Source of the DNA: Pycnopodia helianthoides
Taxonomy: Eukaryota > Echinodermata > Asteroidea > Forcipulatida > Asteriidae
Direction of reading: 5' to 3'
NCBI GenBank assembly: GCA_032158295.1
Contig: CM063252.1
Span: 12,017,337-12,081,336, forward strand
DNA length: 64,000 nucleotides
Shown here: piece after piece, positions 34,849 through 47,096 of the stretch
Layout of the letters: each line of letters opens with the position of its first letter
Numbering within the stretch: position 1 is the stretch's first letter
Program-made: the position numbers and the translations under genes
Notes under the pieces: generated by a model
What the model was told of the DNA's origin: nothing
Databases searched by the model: none
Seen by the model: only the letters and a program-made list of their open reading frames with translations

Positions 34849-36914
34849 ATGTACCATTTTGCATCTACACAATGGTTTGCCATACGTTAGAGTTTGCAAA
34901 ATAAATACTCAAGTTGCGGCAACGTGCACTCCATAATATATAAATAGGGAAAATACTTTTTTTAAAAGAGTAAAGCAGCGCCGAAACTAGGGTAAAGTTT
35001 TAGGGGGCACAAGGGGTGCACATTTTTTCTTTCTAGGGGGGGGGGCACTTCTGCCGAACTAAAACTGTAATTTCCTTCTGCATTTTTTTAATATATATTT
35101 TTTAATATAATTAATATAATTATTTTTAAACAAGCCACTATTCAACGCGCTTGTTATGCCGTTTATTGTTTTTGTACGATAGTGTGACGTTCCTGGTGTA
35201 AAAACAAATACGTTGTCTACGCGTAAATGGAAAACAAGTTTGAAACATTGAAATTGTCACGTTAAAGCTTATAGCATGTAATATTTTACTCTGGTAATTC
35301 TCTTAATCTCAAAATTCAAGATTTCGATTGGGAGGGGGGGGGGAGTGGCACGGACATCAGTTGGGGGTGCATGTGCAAAATAATTTCCACCCTCTAGCTT
35401 TCAACAAACACACGGTGCATAAATTTGAGAAGACTTGTTTATGTTTTGTCATGAATTTTGTTCGTGTTCCTATCGGACTTGATGCGATTGCTGCAATTGA
35501 AATAAGCAACGGTGATTGGTGGTGTCTTCGAACGCTATTTTGCTCTGTTTCTCTGGAGGATTGGTACTGGTGTGAACTTTATAATCAGTGATCCGATTCA
35601 GATTGCGTCTTTGGTTTGTACATGAGTATTCGAAGCCGGTGTGATCCTTTGATGCGCAGAGGAATCCAACGGCAGTCTCAGGCAAGGGCGTATCCAATGT
35701 AGAATTGCTTTTTGGTTTCGGCAAAATATTTCCAAAAGCATTGTGCCCATTTTTGTTGATCAAACAGGACCCTTGCTATTGGGACAATTTAGAATGCGTA
35801 TTAGTAGGTGTATGTACATGTATAAACGTTTTCTCCATGAACAGCAATGATTCTTTAGAATATTGCCTGAATATTGCCTAAAACGGGTTTTGAATTTTGT
35901 AAGATTTTTTTTCCCAAATGACACTTACACAGACGCGAAAATTCACGCGAGGAGACAGAACTCTTTACGCATACTATAGTTATAAGCTCACATAACCCCT
36001 AGATGCGTGCATCCATTATTCATTATACTCTACTGTCTCTATCTATTCCTAATGATCAACCGCTGAGCATCCTTCGAATTGAAACAGACAATTATTGAAT
36101 GAGCACTACAGACTGTCCCCCATAAGTGCTATCATCCACCCCCTAAGTAAAACATCTTTAGCCAAGAGGCCTGACTCGCCATAAAATGCCACCCCGCCGG
36201 TGCTCTTAGCCATCTAAACGGCAGGACGCTACACGGGTTTGAGCAAACAAGCCAACAACACGACGGGCGCATCCCTCCGCACGCCCCGGTACATTTTCGC
36301 CGTGGCTCGGCCGCTCCGTGGTGTGTGCAGACGGCAGTGGAGCGAAGCAAGTTCCCACTTTCTACCGTGGTCAGGAGCGTTATTCACCCACAAAAAAGAT
36401 GGGGGGAAATTCCATCAACCTGTCATCCATTAACACGATTGATTTTCAGTCTTATGTGTATACATAGGCCAGCCAAATGGACGCTTGTCCTACCAGTCGA
36501 AACGACCTTTCAGGTATTCTGAAATAATAGCATAGTACACGCAAGTTCGGCTGAAATTAAAGGGAAGGTAAATCAAAAATGATAATGATATTTTGACAGT
36601 TTGAGAGGATTGAAAAAAAGAGTCTAGTTGACTTGAAAGTCAAAGCATACCAATCACAATGATGGCATACGCATTGAGTATTACAAACAATGACTTTCGT
36701 GATCAATATGCCCAGTGACAAATTTAAAACAAAAGTTGACGAGTAGGAGAAAATCATAACAGAGAACAAAATGACATGAGGAATACAAACTTAACATAAA
36801 AGAAGAGTGCGTTAGTAGCCCCTTTGTGGTCTTAAAGGTGAGGCCACACGTTGGTAATGACGTCAAACAAAATGTGTGTAGTTTCTATCCAGAAGCATCA
36901 TTGTTATAAGGTAA

Positions 36915-37069
36915 TAGACCTTTATCATGCTACCACCATTTCGGTCATAATCCCTGTATCCCATAAGAGCAATGAATGCAAATATCCATCTATTTCTCCT
37001 TCCAGCCTCGGTTTGGTCACATTGAGTTGAATGTGAGAAAATAAAGATTGCCACACCATGATAAAGGTC
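36915..37069. mobile_element. Family L MITE, copy 1
   Basis: About 155 bp between inverted ends TAGACCTTTATCATG and CATGATAAAGGTCTG. The interior has TCCTTCCAGCCTCGGTTTGG, the inverse of the block in the copy at 28497. Confidence 0.75.
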
Positions 37070-37139
37070 TGTAGCGTCCTGCGAAATGATTTCCTCTGAG
37101 GGGCCCCCGCTGATTACAAATCAGTAAAAGGAAGTCGAC

Positions 37140-37342
37140 AAATTTAAATCTCAAAAACTCGCCTCGTGGCGATTACACTTTCCGCTGTGTGTCCGTTTGT
37201 GAATGCTGTTTTCTCAACAAGTATAGACACTGTATATTCAGCTGAAACCTTCACAGATGACTTTGTTGTATCTTTCTTGATAATGTGGCCTATAAATCAG
37301 CATTAATTAAAAAACAAATTCTGATCCTACCTTTCAAATTAA
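37140..37342. mobile_element. TTAA-type MITE, subfamily E, copy 2 (inverted, half)
   Basis: Carries CTCGCC-TCGT-GGCGA-type palindrome at 37159-37172 and GCTGTTTTCTCAACAAGTA, inverse of the element at 26162. It ends at the same TTAA (37339-37342) that begins the neighbouring D element, so the two are abutting. Confidence 0.6.
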
Positions 37343-37728
37343 AGGACCATTACAGAATTGGTAAGAAAAAAACTTGTAAAATATACTTTTTGATCACAGA
37401 TTTACATAAAACTTACACGGTCTAATGATGATGACAGTAGAAAACATCCCTTGAAATATTTCTGTCTGAAATGCCATATTTGATGAGAAATGAATAAACT
37501 AATTTTGCGATTGGAGTTTATCGCTCAGTGAGCGTTTTATTCATCTGTTGAATCTATATGATTTCATGCAAATGTGTAGTCGGGTTTTCACTATTTTCTT
37601 GTGACCCAGATGGCCGATCGATCTCAAACTTGTACAGGTTTGTCAGTTTATGTATATGGTGGATTACATAAAGTGCTTACACTGCCAGCAACTGTTTTGT
37701 TAGCAAAAACCAGTTCTGTAATGTTCCT
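37343..37728. mobile_element. TTAA-type MITE, subfamily D, copy 2
   Basis: 386 bp, AGGACCATTACAGAATTGG to CCAGTTCTGTAATGTTCCT, flanked by TTAA at 37339-37342 and 37729-37732. Very close to the copies at 26858 and 59829. Confidence 0.92.
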
Positions 37729-37732
37729 TTAA

Positions 37733-38725
37733 CTTTCGTTTTTGTGTATTTGTTACAAAGAACATTTTCCGAATTGATAACACAGCAAATCTCCCATTTA
37801 GTGTACAGACCCGGTTCCCAAAACCAAATCCCAACTAACTACATATAGCGAACTGGAAAAATATACAGCCCATCCCACTTAACTGGAATGAATAAATACA
37901 AACTTCAAAATATTTGATTGTTTTTTGCGCAGGATTCCTGTCAGGATTCGTAATGAAATATGAATTTGTTCAAGCTATACCCTTTAACCGATAAAGATAT
38001 TGGATTTAAGATCTGCAGAAAGCACTGAATTTTAAAGCCAGAAAGTCTAAGGTTTGTCAAAGTAAATTAATAAATAAGTAATAATTTGGGCCTGTGATAA
38101 CCATTATTATTATTAAAATTCACCCAAAACAGATCTACATTTATGCACCGAATCATTGAGAGGAAGTGCCTTTGTGCACTTTAACCAAACACCGTTTCCG
38201 TCGTCTAAGGGAATTGTGGAATCGCGAACAGTTTACACCTTTAAAATGTTTTCATAAGGTCCAATATTGCTGAGATCGTACGCCCTCTATCTTCGCCCTT
38301 ACGCCATTATTGCGTCTGATGCACTTGTGTGTATGTAGGCCCACACTAGTGCAATGCATAAAGAAAATCAGTGTTTAACATTAGATAAGTGGGAACACAT
38401 TTATAACAATGATCGAATGAAAACAAAAGTTAGAACAAACACACCTATAATCAATGAATGAATCAATCATAATGATATCATTATTGTCCGTATGAAATGC
38501 AACCACAAATATTCAGCAGCGTAACAATGTTTCCCTTTATTTAATATATTATTCAAAAAAAAATTGGGGGGGGTTGGGGTTGGGGAAATCAACTTATATT
38601 CGTTGCAACAATCAAAATAATTATCGGCAATTTATTGTTGTTGTTGTTGTATTTTGTTTGTTTGTGTTTTTTTATTTTATTTATTGTGTGTGTGTGTGTG
38701 GGGGGGGGGGGGCTATGGATATTTC
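37733..38725. other. Intergenic, AT-rich, simple repeats at the right
   Basis: No gene recognised. A TTG repeat lies at 38633-38650, and a TG repeat followed by a run of about 12 G at 38685-38712. Confidence 0.45.
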
Positions 38726-38729
38726 TTAA

Positions 38730-39092
38730 AGGCAAAGATTGTTTTAATCATGCAAATGTAGATATATACAATAAAACTAACCTGTGAAAATTTCATTTCA
38801 AAAGGTGGTCGCGTTTTTGAAATATCGCCAAAATCAGCAGCGAATAATGTCCACGCATGAAGTATACTTACTAAATAGGAATACACAATGTGATAAACGT
38901 TTCTGACAGAAACGTTTCTAAGATTCAAATTTGGAGGGATAAAAACTGACATCTTTTTCCATATCCACAGTATTTCGAATTGAAATATTTCTCAAAATGC
39001 TGTATACTGTCGAAAGTTGCTTTACTTCTAACCAAGTAAGTTTTTTAATGCCATTAACTTTTAGAGTGACTACCAAACGTATACATCTTCCC
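38730..39092. mobile_element. TTAA-type MITE, subfamily G, copy 2
   Basis: 363 bp between TTAA at 38726-38729 and TTAA at 39093-39096. Near the centre, AAACGTTTCT-GAC-AGAAACGTTT (38895-38917) is a perfect 10-bp stem. The subterminal block ACCAAGTAAGTTTTTTAATG is like that in subfamily C. Confidence 0.75.
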
Positions 39093-39096
39093 TTTA

Positions 39097-39717
39097 AAAC
39101 GGGTTTATATCATTACTGCCATCATTTCTTTCTTTCTTTCTTTATTATTATTATATAACCTATTATATACATATTTGTTTTGGCGGTGCTTCAAAAGCGA
39201 GGTTCTCAACTCGGACAGTTTTTCAGACAGAAGTATTTCTCAAAAAAATTAGTTAGTGGCCTGACGTTTCAACCCTATAGCAGAGTCTTTCTCAAAGGCT
39301 AAATGACAAGACAACACACATACATGCATACAAGGGTGATAAGAGCAGTCAAGTGGAAATACATGAATAGAAGTATTTCTCGTGCTGATACGAGCGATCA
39401 ATCAGCTTTCAGATTGAAACCGATGAAGTTTTTAAATGTTGTTCATGTCTTTAATCCACTTTTAAAAAAACTTCCATACCAAAACAATAATCCATTACAT
39501 AATAGGCCTCAAAAACATAATTGGAGTGTATAGAACACCACCATTATATCAATATTATGTAATTTCTCTGATTGTGTGTGTGTATGATTTAGAGCAATAG
39601 TTCTGAGCCGCAATGCATGAAATCCCCACTGACTAGCTGCCCCCTCCAGACTCATTTACTGTTTACATTGATTGGAATCAAAATAGAAATGCCAGCGCTT
39701 AAAAGTGTTTACTTCTC
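39097..39717. other. Intergenic, with TTTC microsatellite and a decayed repeat
   Basis: TTTC repeat at about 39126-39143. GCCTGACGTTTCAACCCTAT at about 39258 looks like a dispersed-repeat fragment. No gene recognised. Confidence 0.35.
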
Positions 39718-39721
39718 TTAA

Positions 39722-40015
39722 AGCACGCCGATGTAGGTGGCCCAGCATGTACATAAAGCAACAAAGCTGTGAAAGTTTAAGCTTTAAAAGTTCATTCTCG
39801 TTCATCGAAATCATTGAGAAAAAACGGTTGTAAAACCCCCCCAAAACACTGTTTTTTAAGCTTCTGATTTCTGACTCCCAATAGCAAAAATAAATGTTTT
39901 AATAATTTCTCACAAACTACAGCATTTCAGACAATTTTTTTTATTATTTACCATTATTTGTAAGCCTATGAACATTAATTTGTTCAATCATACCAATAAT
40001 ATGCACGTAATGTTG
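39722..40015. mobile_element. TTAA-type MITE, decayed
   Basis: Starts after TTAA at 39718-39721 with AGCACGCCGATGTAGG. Shared words are AGCAACAAAGCTGTGAAAGT and the end ACCAATAATATGCACG. The right boundary is unclear. Confidence 0.5.
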
Positions 40016-40025
40016 TACAACCTAC

Positions 40026-40287
40026 AAAAAAAAAAAAAAAAAAAAAAAAAAACACCGGGTCAGAAATGACCCTGAGGCCCCGGGTCCCAGGGACCTGACC
40101 CAATTCTGGGTCAGGCTGACCCGGAAACTGCATGGTTAAAATGTGGAATTGTAACTAGGATTTTGCGTCAGTTTGATTATGGGTTATTTTGACGCTGATT
40201 CACGGGGGTCAATATAATCCAGAAATGGATCAGGCCCTCTGGGACCCGGAATCCGGTTCAATTCTGACCCGGTAGTTCTTAGAGTGA
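40026..40287. mobile_element. Poly-A run and palindromic element with ACCGGGTCAGAA ends
   Basis: A 27-base A-run is followed by CACCGGGTCAGAAATGACCC. The right end is CAATTCTGACCCGGTAG. Inside are further GGGTC/GACCC pairs. Fragments of similar sequence occur at 19968-20070 and 44607-44640. Confidence 0.55.
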
Positions 40288-40289
40288 TG

Positions 40290-43200
40290 TATAATTCACC
40301 CGTGTTGTATAATCCAGTCGTTTTAAGGAAAAACATGACAAGCCTTTATAGAATATTTCCGTATCTGACAAGTGTTCAATTAAAACCCCTTGACTTAATT
40401 TCGCCTCTTCACCCGTGTGTTTAGGGGGAAGCAATGCATAAAAGATTTCGCCTCTTGATCAACGATGGTCATTCAGCTATAGTCTAATCATACCACTTAC
40501 AGCCTTGACAAATTGGGCTACTGTAAATAGCCGTATTTATCGTCAATTTTATCTGTACCATCTTCCCAGGTAGTGATTTACAACCCGATTTACTGTCGCA
40601 AACCACGGGCACCTGTGTGGCGACGACTGTTTTATGTGTGTATCTAATATAAAGGTTCCCCTTTCATCCCAGTTGATGTGGGTTCTCTTTGGTGAAACAG
40701 TAGAGCAACTTCATTTTCAATTCAACGCAATGGGTGGAAAATGTCACACAATTGAATTATGCTGGCTTTAGTTGGTTTCCCCTCCATTTGTGCTTGCCCA
40801 ACATACCTGACTGGGTTCGCCGTTTATAATCCCAATTGCAAAACTGTCATTTTTTTTCAATTAATAAAAACAAATTCAAAAACCGTTTCTTCAGCTGTAA
40901 ACCATTTTTAAACAAGCAATGATTGTCTTTGAACTTCGATCGCATGTGGTTGTCTATAAAAACCGATTCTATTTTTATATCTCAGTGGATGTCAGGGGTT
41001 TCTTTCCATGTTGTGCATTTTGTAAGAGAGAATGAGAGACTGATAGTGGCACTGCACTTCTACTGGACATCTGAGCCCTTTAGATATAAAACACCCGAGG
41101 ATGGGTCTAACAACGGTCCCAGCCGGTCCCTAACCGGACCAAACAACTTTCACCCATAGACTTCTCGCGGTGCGTCCGCCTATAGAGAAAGTGCCGTTAA
41201 TTGTTTAATTGTTGGAGTAAGTAATCCTTTGTTTCCACGGTTGGAGCTCGACCGGGCATCTTCCAGCTCGACGAGCATTCAGGCAACGGATAATGGCCAC
41301 GATAGACGATACTATTGTGGGCCCCCCCTAAAACATGGTGATGTCAAACATGCCAAGGAAGATGATATGTCAGTTTCTATATGCGACCAAGCCATGATAC
41401 CCTTAGTTTAAGATCCAATGCATTGTACGTGATCAACAAAACAAAACAAATATCCTGACCGTTTTTTATGGGCGTTACGGTTTATTGTAGGGGCACTGAA
41501 CGCCAAGTGCAGGTCAGAGGAAAAAACTTAACGATTCCATACTTTTAATGTAGTTTTCAGCGTTTGTTTCAATGAGAAATGAACAGCGCGATGATTCTCG
41601 GGCCATGCGCTCAATACCAACTTAAAATTTTGTTCTTAGCATGTATCGAACTTCGCTTTCAGGTAGAATTAGGAGAGAGCAAAAACGGTACAATCCAAAG
41701 CATAAAACCCTGTCGTGTATACACGCGATATGGCCACGGGCGCCATGGAGGGAATTACATAAGTCACTCATGCAATATCTGGGTCAGGGATGAATGGAGG
41801 GGGGACCCTTGTTGTTGCGATGGGCACCTCGGTCACCCCCATGATCCATTTCGCTCCACTGCCTCGCCGAGCAACACAAAACACCGATGACGTCGACACG
41901 AGCTGGGGCTTCTTCCGTTTGACTAGCTCACGTAAACACGGTCCTACTTCTACACATGTCGAGAAAGTCCTATTGCAGGTGTTGACGGTAGTTTGCGAGC
42001 GAGCTGCCTGCCCCCCCCCCCCCCGTTCACTGCAGTATAGTCGTCAACCCGGAGGCTTGCAAAGGCGTTTTTTCTCGGGTTTGGATTTTGTAACGGAGGG
42101 GGGGGGGGGTGTATTGTCAAAGGCCTAAATTCTGTGTTGAGGTCGGCATTAGAGGGGCTGGCTCTTTTGTTCGGGAGGTACGATGGCTGTTTGCTTTTAC
42201 GCTGAGCCTGAATAGTGGAGGGTTGGTCTGGGGGCTTGGTGGCGAGGGTCTCGGGGCGACCCGGAGCACTACGGACGAGATCGTCAGATTCCAAAATAGT
42301 AAAGGCTGTCTTGAGAGTATAATGGAGTCATTGCGAGGACAGGAGGTTCAGCACAGAATGAGAGAGGAAATTTCCTGCCAGCCAGAACACAAGGTGTTGC
42401 ATATCAGCAGGCCTTGGCTGGCTCCCGGCGCTGACTGGATGGTGGATAAGCTATTAATTCATGATTATTAAGTATGGAATCAATTGGAGATGCTGCTCAG
42501 ACAGGGTGAGGCAAGCTGGATTCAAACTCAGCGCAATGAGCACTGAGAGGAGCGCTGGCGTGCCCAAGGTGGTTCGACGGCTATTTTGTGTCACATCAAC
42601 CGAACTAAAAGATGATGTTCCAAAACGTGTTTGACAACCAAATCTTTGCTTTATAATGATCGCCCTCGATCTGCACTGGTTTGAAAATGGTCTAGCTGCC
42701 GACTTGTCATTGTTTTAAGTAGAGTGCCTTTACGGCACTCAACTGTAACCTGCAATATAGTATATAGTCTTTTTTCGGGCACAAACCTCGCGGCTTATTT
42801 TATAAGTGACGCCTGCGCTTCTAAGCACCAAGTAAAAAAAAAAAACACTTAATATAAGGCTAGAACCACAGCTCAGAAAAGGCCCGGTCTCTTGCTGAGG
42901 TCCAGTCGCCATTTTGAAGCCCTATGCCGAAAGCACAAAAAACGTCAAAGCTAAAGGGGCTAAAAATATTGCAACTGGCGCCAAAAGTATAAGATGTGGT
43001 TTCCAGAAAGGCCTGAAGGTCTTCCCGTGGTTTCATACCCGACCAAATCTAGGACTAGGAGCAGAAAATCTCAGTGTGTCTTTTACATTTTTTTTCCATG
43101 TTCATGTCACCTCAGTTTTGTCTGTCCTTTTAGCTGAGTTTTTGTTGATGTCAAGCTGTCTCTCATCTTTAGGTAAATTTTTGAATTTTTTTTTAAAATA

Positions 43201-44880
43201 ATAATAAATAACTAAATAAATTAAACAAATAATAAAAAAAACACAAAAAACCCGCACCAAAATAATGTGTTTGCGTCGAGGCCACAGTGGCGTAACTGGA
43301 CATTTTTTTTATATTTTTTATTTATTTTTAATTTTTTTGGTGGGGGCAAGCGGCAAATAAATAACTTTGAGAGAGCAATTTTTAAAATTAATTTCTATTC
43401 ATCTCCATCGCATTTTTCCATTGCTTTTTTTTTTTTTTTTTTTATTTGTTTCGGGGGGGGGGCAATGTTCTGAGCGGGTAGGGAGTGGTGCCTCCAGGTT
43501 ACACCACTGTTCGGCCATCTTGTCTTTCTTCAACATTCAATACAACCATGCTGAGGTTGGTATAAGGGCAACATGGTCTGACCCTATTATTTTTGAATAC
43601 AACACTATCATTACTGCTGATGACTGCATGAAGCTAGACAAAAATGGCCGCACTATAGTAGTACTTCTGGTCGACTGTAATCCTCTCTTGAGTGTGGTTT
43701 TTACATTTGTTTTAAGCTCCCATAATTATTAGACTCTCTCCCCCCTCGGCACTGTAATGTGATTTCATGTTGTAGACTGCTTTGAACGGTTTGTATCAAA
43801 TGAAGAGCCATTGATATCATGCACTGCCTCTCTTTCTCCGTGCAGTCCAAAGCCCCTATATACCATCCAGACAGGTCCTTGACATTTCCAACCCGACCTA
43901 TTCTCTTACTATATACAACACCGTATCAAGCGGTTTGTATATGTACGGCAGACAGCGAGCCGTCTAGCGAGGCGGCCCGCTAGTGATCAGAAGATGCGAT
44001 CCTGTCGTTCCGGGGGAACACGGAACCCCAAAGTGGAGCACTCCCCTCGCCGCGCACACAGGCAGATAATGGACGACCACTTCCGCTGTCTACCGGGCCG
44101 CCCCTCGGCAGATACTCTCTCACCCCTTTCCCTCGATGCATAAAAAAGAGAGAGAGAGATCCTCGTGCCACCTAAAGTGGCAGGATTACAATATAATATT
44201 TATCATAACTCCAGAAGATCAGGTGACGATCATTGATTATGATATTTTAAGTGTGATTCCGGAAGGGATTCTATGATGTCAGCTTTGTCTGCAATGGTCC
44301 CGGGGGCCCCACTCTTTAAAGGAAAGCATGAGTCCCGAGCGTTCATGATAAGGTGCACACATACAGCACTGGCTATGCATATACATAACTCTTCAAATTT
44401 TATGTCAAACTTACTCAGTGTGTGATGGTAGCAGTCATCCGTAATAAACGTAGTAATTTTCTCCCTTAAGTCGAATGATTTTGCGGTGTTTTCGACAGGG
44501 TTAACCCTTCTGTGTTAATTTTTTTTTCTTGGAATAATTCAAGACTCTATTTTACGTTATTTCTTAATTGATATTTTGACAACTCGGGTTTACTCTAGAT
44601 AATCTCTGAACAGGGGGTCAGGATTGACCCGGATCACTGACGAATGAACAAACCAGACAATCAACTGAATTGTTTAACATTTAGCCGGCTTGCGAAATGG
44701 CTTATCAGTCAGTAAACTCAGCTTGCGTTTTTGTTCTATTTCTACCTCCATGGTTCTACTAACCATGCAAAAACCAAGCCATGGCCAAGCAGCCCGTTAG
44801 GTCGTAGCGATGTCGAAACGATTGGCAGGGGAAAATCGTCAGTCAGTGATTAATTGAGCTGACAAACAAACTGACTTTAC
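40290..44880. other. Long intergenic stretch, GC-rich patches and homopolymer tracts
   Basis: GC-rich unique sequence at 41730-42300 includes a C-run (42010-42024) and a G-run (42100-42110). At 43287-43462 a CAGTGGCGTAACTGG start is followed by T-runs and G-runs, matching the homopolymer-junction family. GA repeat near 44147-44158. Open frames across 41579-42471 cross these tracts and do not look like protein. Confidence 0.35.
43287..43462. repeat. Repeat with two poly-T/poly-G junctions
   Basis: CAGTGGCGTAACTGG at about 43286 is followed by T-rich sequence then GGTGGGGGC at 43339-43347. A second long T-run then meets a G-run at 43425-43462. Confidence 0.55.
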
Positions 44881-45210
44881 TCTAAAACAATATTTTATTT
44901 ATTTGGAAAAATACAAAAGAAACACATAGACAAGTATACAGAAAATATTAGTAGACAAATATACAGAAAATATGCACGAAAAGAAATGTTTGCGTTACAG
45001 GATAACACAAATAACTCAAAGACTTATTTCTATTATGGTCCTATGAAATACACACACCAAAATGTGGAATAGTCACTAACATAGTCGATACAGGAAGGAC
45101 CACAGCAAAATACATGCAAATACAGGACGGGGTAAAAAAGAATCTACAAAAGCACAGCAGTTTTAAGGCATAAAAGCCCATATTTAGAAATAGAGAAAAT
45201 AAGGCTATAA

Positions 45211-45950
45211 ACCAACAATCAAGCCAACAAACAAGCCAACAAACAAGCCAACAAACAAGCCAACAAACAAGCCAACAAACAAGCCAACAAACAAGCCAAC
45301 AAACAAGCCAACAAACAAGCCAACAAACACCCAACAAACAAGCCAACAAACAAGCCAACAAACACCCCAACAAACAAGCCAATAAACAAGCCAACAAACA
45401 AGCCAATAATCAAGCCAACAAACAAGCCAACAAACAAGCCAACAAACACCCAACAAACAAGCCAAAAACAAGCCAACAAACAAGCCAACAAACAAGCCAA
45501 CAAACACCCAACAAACACAAGCCAATAAACAAGCCAACAAACAAGCCAATAAACAAGCCAACAAACAAGCCAACAAACAAGCCAACAAACACCCAAACAA
45601 ACAAGCTAATAAACAAGCCAACAAACAAGCCAACAAACAAGCCAACAAACAAGCCAACAAACACTCTAACAAACAAGCCAACAAACAAGCCAACAAACGA
45701 GCCAACAAACAAGCCAACAAACACCCCAACAAACAAGCCAATAAACAAGCCAACAAACAAGCCAATAAACACCCCAACAAACAAGCCAACAAACACTCTA
45801 ACAAACAAGCCAACAAACAAGCCAACAAACGAGCCAACAAACAAGCCAACAAACACCCCAACAAACAAACAAACAAACAAACACCCCAACAAAAAACCCA
45901 ACAAACAAGCCAACAAACACCCCAACAAACAAGCCAACAAACGAGCCAAC
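45211..45950. repeat. Dodecamer array AAACAAGCCAAC with 132-bp higher-order repeat
   Basis: About 740 bp of a 12-bp unit with scattered variants (CAACAAACACCCC, ACACTCTAAC, AACGAGCC). ACACTCTAAC followed by the same series of variants occurs at 45661 and 45793, a 132-bp (11-unit) higher-order period. Minus-strand frames read as Leu-Ala-Cys-Leu repeats and are artefacts. Confidence 0.95.
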
Positions 45951-46059
45951 CGCCAGTTATTAAAGCAGCCAAGCAACAAACCATCCAGCCATAATTGTTA
46001 ATCATCCACACTGAGACAAATTATGTCATCAGGGAGCCAGCCTTGCAGATTGGTTTTAC

Positions 46060-46740
46060 TACCTCACTCAACGTTTAATCAACCAGGCAGCAAGTCAGCC
46101 AGTTAATCTAAGTCATGCAACTACACATAGTCAAATTAGTCACCCGAGCTAGGTGTTTCAGTGAGGTATTTTTTGTATATAGCTGGTCATTTGACCGACC
46201 TACAAAAAACGTTAACCAAGTAGTCTGACAAAGAGTTTACATTCTATTCAGCTTGTGAGTCAACTATTAGTCAGGTTAACACTAACAGCCAGTTTACTAA
46301 CCAGCAAGTCAACCAACCAGACAGCTAATATTAAGCTAGTCGGCCACTCAGTCAGCTAGTTCATTGACCAATCAGCTAGCCAGCCTGTCTGTCAGCTATA
46401 GTTCACCGTTCTAACAACCAGACTGCAGTCGTTCATTTGAGCAATAGACTGGTTACTCAGTCACTAACCGTTTACTAACCAGCAAGTCAACCAACCAGAC
46501 AGCTAACAAGCTAGTCAGCTACCCAGTCAGCTAGTTCATTGACCAATCGGCTAGCCAGCGTGTCTGTCAGCTATTGCTCACCGTTCTAGCAACCTGACTG
46601 TCGTTCAGTTGGACATTTGACTAGTTTAGCCAGTCAACCAGTCAACTAACCCGTTAATCAACCTTAAGTATATAACTTAGTCAGTCAGTCACTCAGTCAA
46701 CTAGTTCACTGACCAATGAAGTAGTCAGCATGGCTAGCAT
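46060..46740. repeat. Degenerate CAGTCA/AACCAG-rich repeat with 178-bp duplication
   Basis: The whole stretch is made of short words such as CAGTCAGCTAG, GTCAACCA and AGTCAACTAG. TTTACTAACCAGCAAGTCAA recurs at 46293 and 46471. The following GCTAGTTCATTGACCAATC and TGTCTGTCAGCTAT keep the same order, giving a 178-bp tandem duplication. Confidence 0.8.
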
Positions 46741-47096
46741 CTTCATACTAGGTCAGAGGTCAGAACTAACCTCAACTTGCCAGGTAATTTAGTTTTTAAC
46801 CAAAATCCTTCCCAATTGCCCCCCCCCCCCGAAATGCTATGAAAACATCCGAATATTGTCCTGTTTGCATTATCCGATATTCCCTAGTTTATACTGGATC
46901 AATTTATATATATATTTAAGCAAATGTTTATGTTTATCCACCACGGACAGTGTGAGCCTGGGCTGTACCCGGGAACACACTACCCTCTGTCCAGTTCTTC
47001 TCAAGATTTCCTGGATTGTATACCACACCACAAAAAAAAACCCACCACCATCACTAAGACTTCATTTTATCACCGTCATCAATCTGCCCGTCTCTC
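46741..47096. other. Intergenic; C-run
   Basis: C-run at 46819-46830. Otherwise featureless up to the promoter-like block. Confidence 0.35.

Larger units (their letters stand above)
31743..36914. other. Long intergenic stretch, few recognisable elements
   Basis: Contains an AT repeat at 32332-32349, a GC-rich patch at 32345-32560, a possible minus-strand retroelement tail at 33240-33330 (TTCGGTTTATTGCAATATAT), G-runs at 35035-35046 and 35332-35343, and a decayed family B piece near 34680-34848. A GC-rich patch at 36180-36370 shows no recognisable gene. Confidence 0.35.

Noticed and set aside
41579..42471. Cluster of 100-120 codon frames on both strands
   Set aside because: GC-rich sequence with C- and G-runs gives overlapping Pro/Gly-rich frames. 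No frame stands out or shows a motif.
45205..46011. 268-codon minus-strand frame of Leu-Ala-Cys-Leu repeats that resembles a membrane protein
   Set aside because: It is the translation of the AAACAAGCCAAC dodecamer array, open in several frames.
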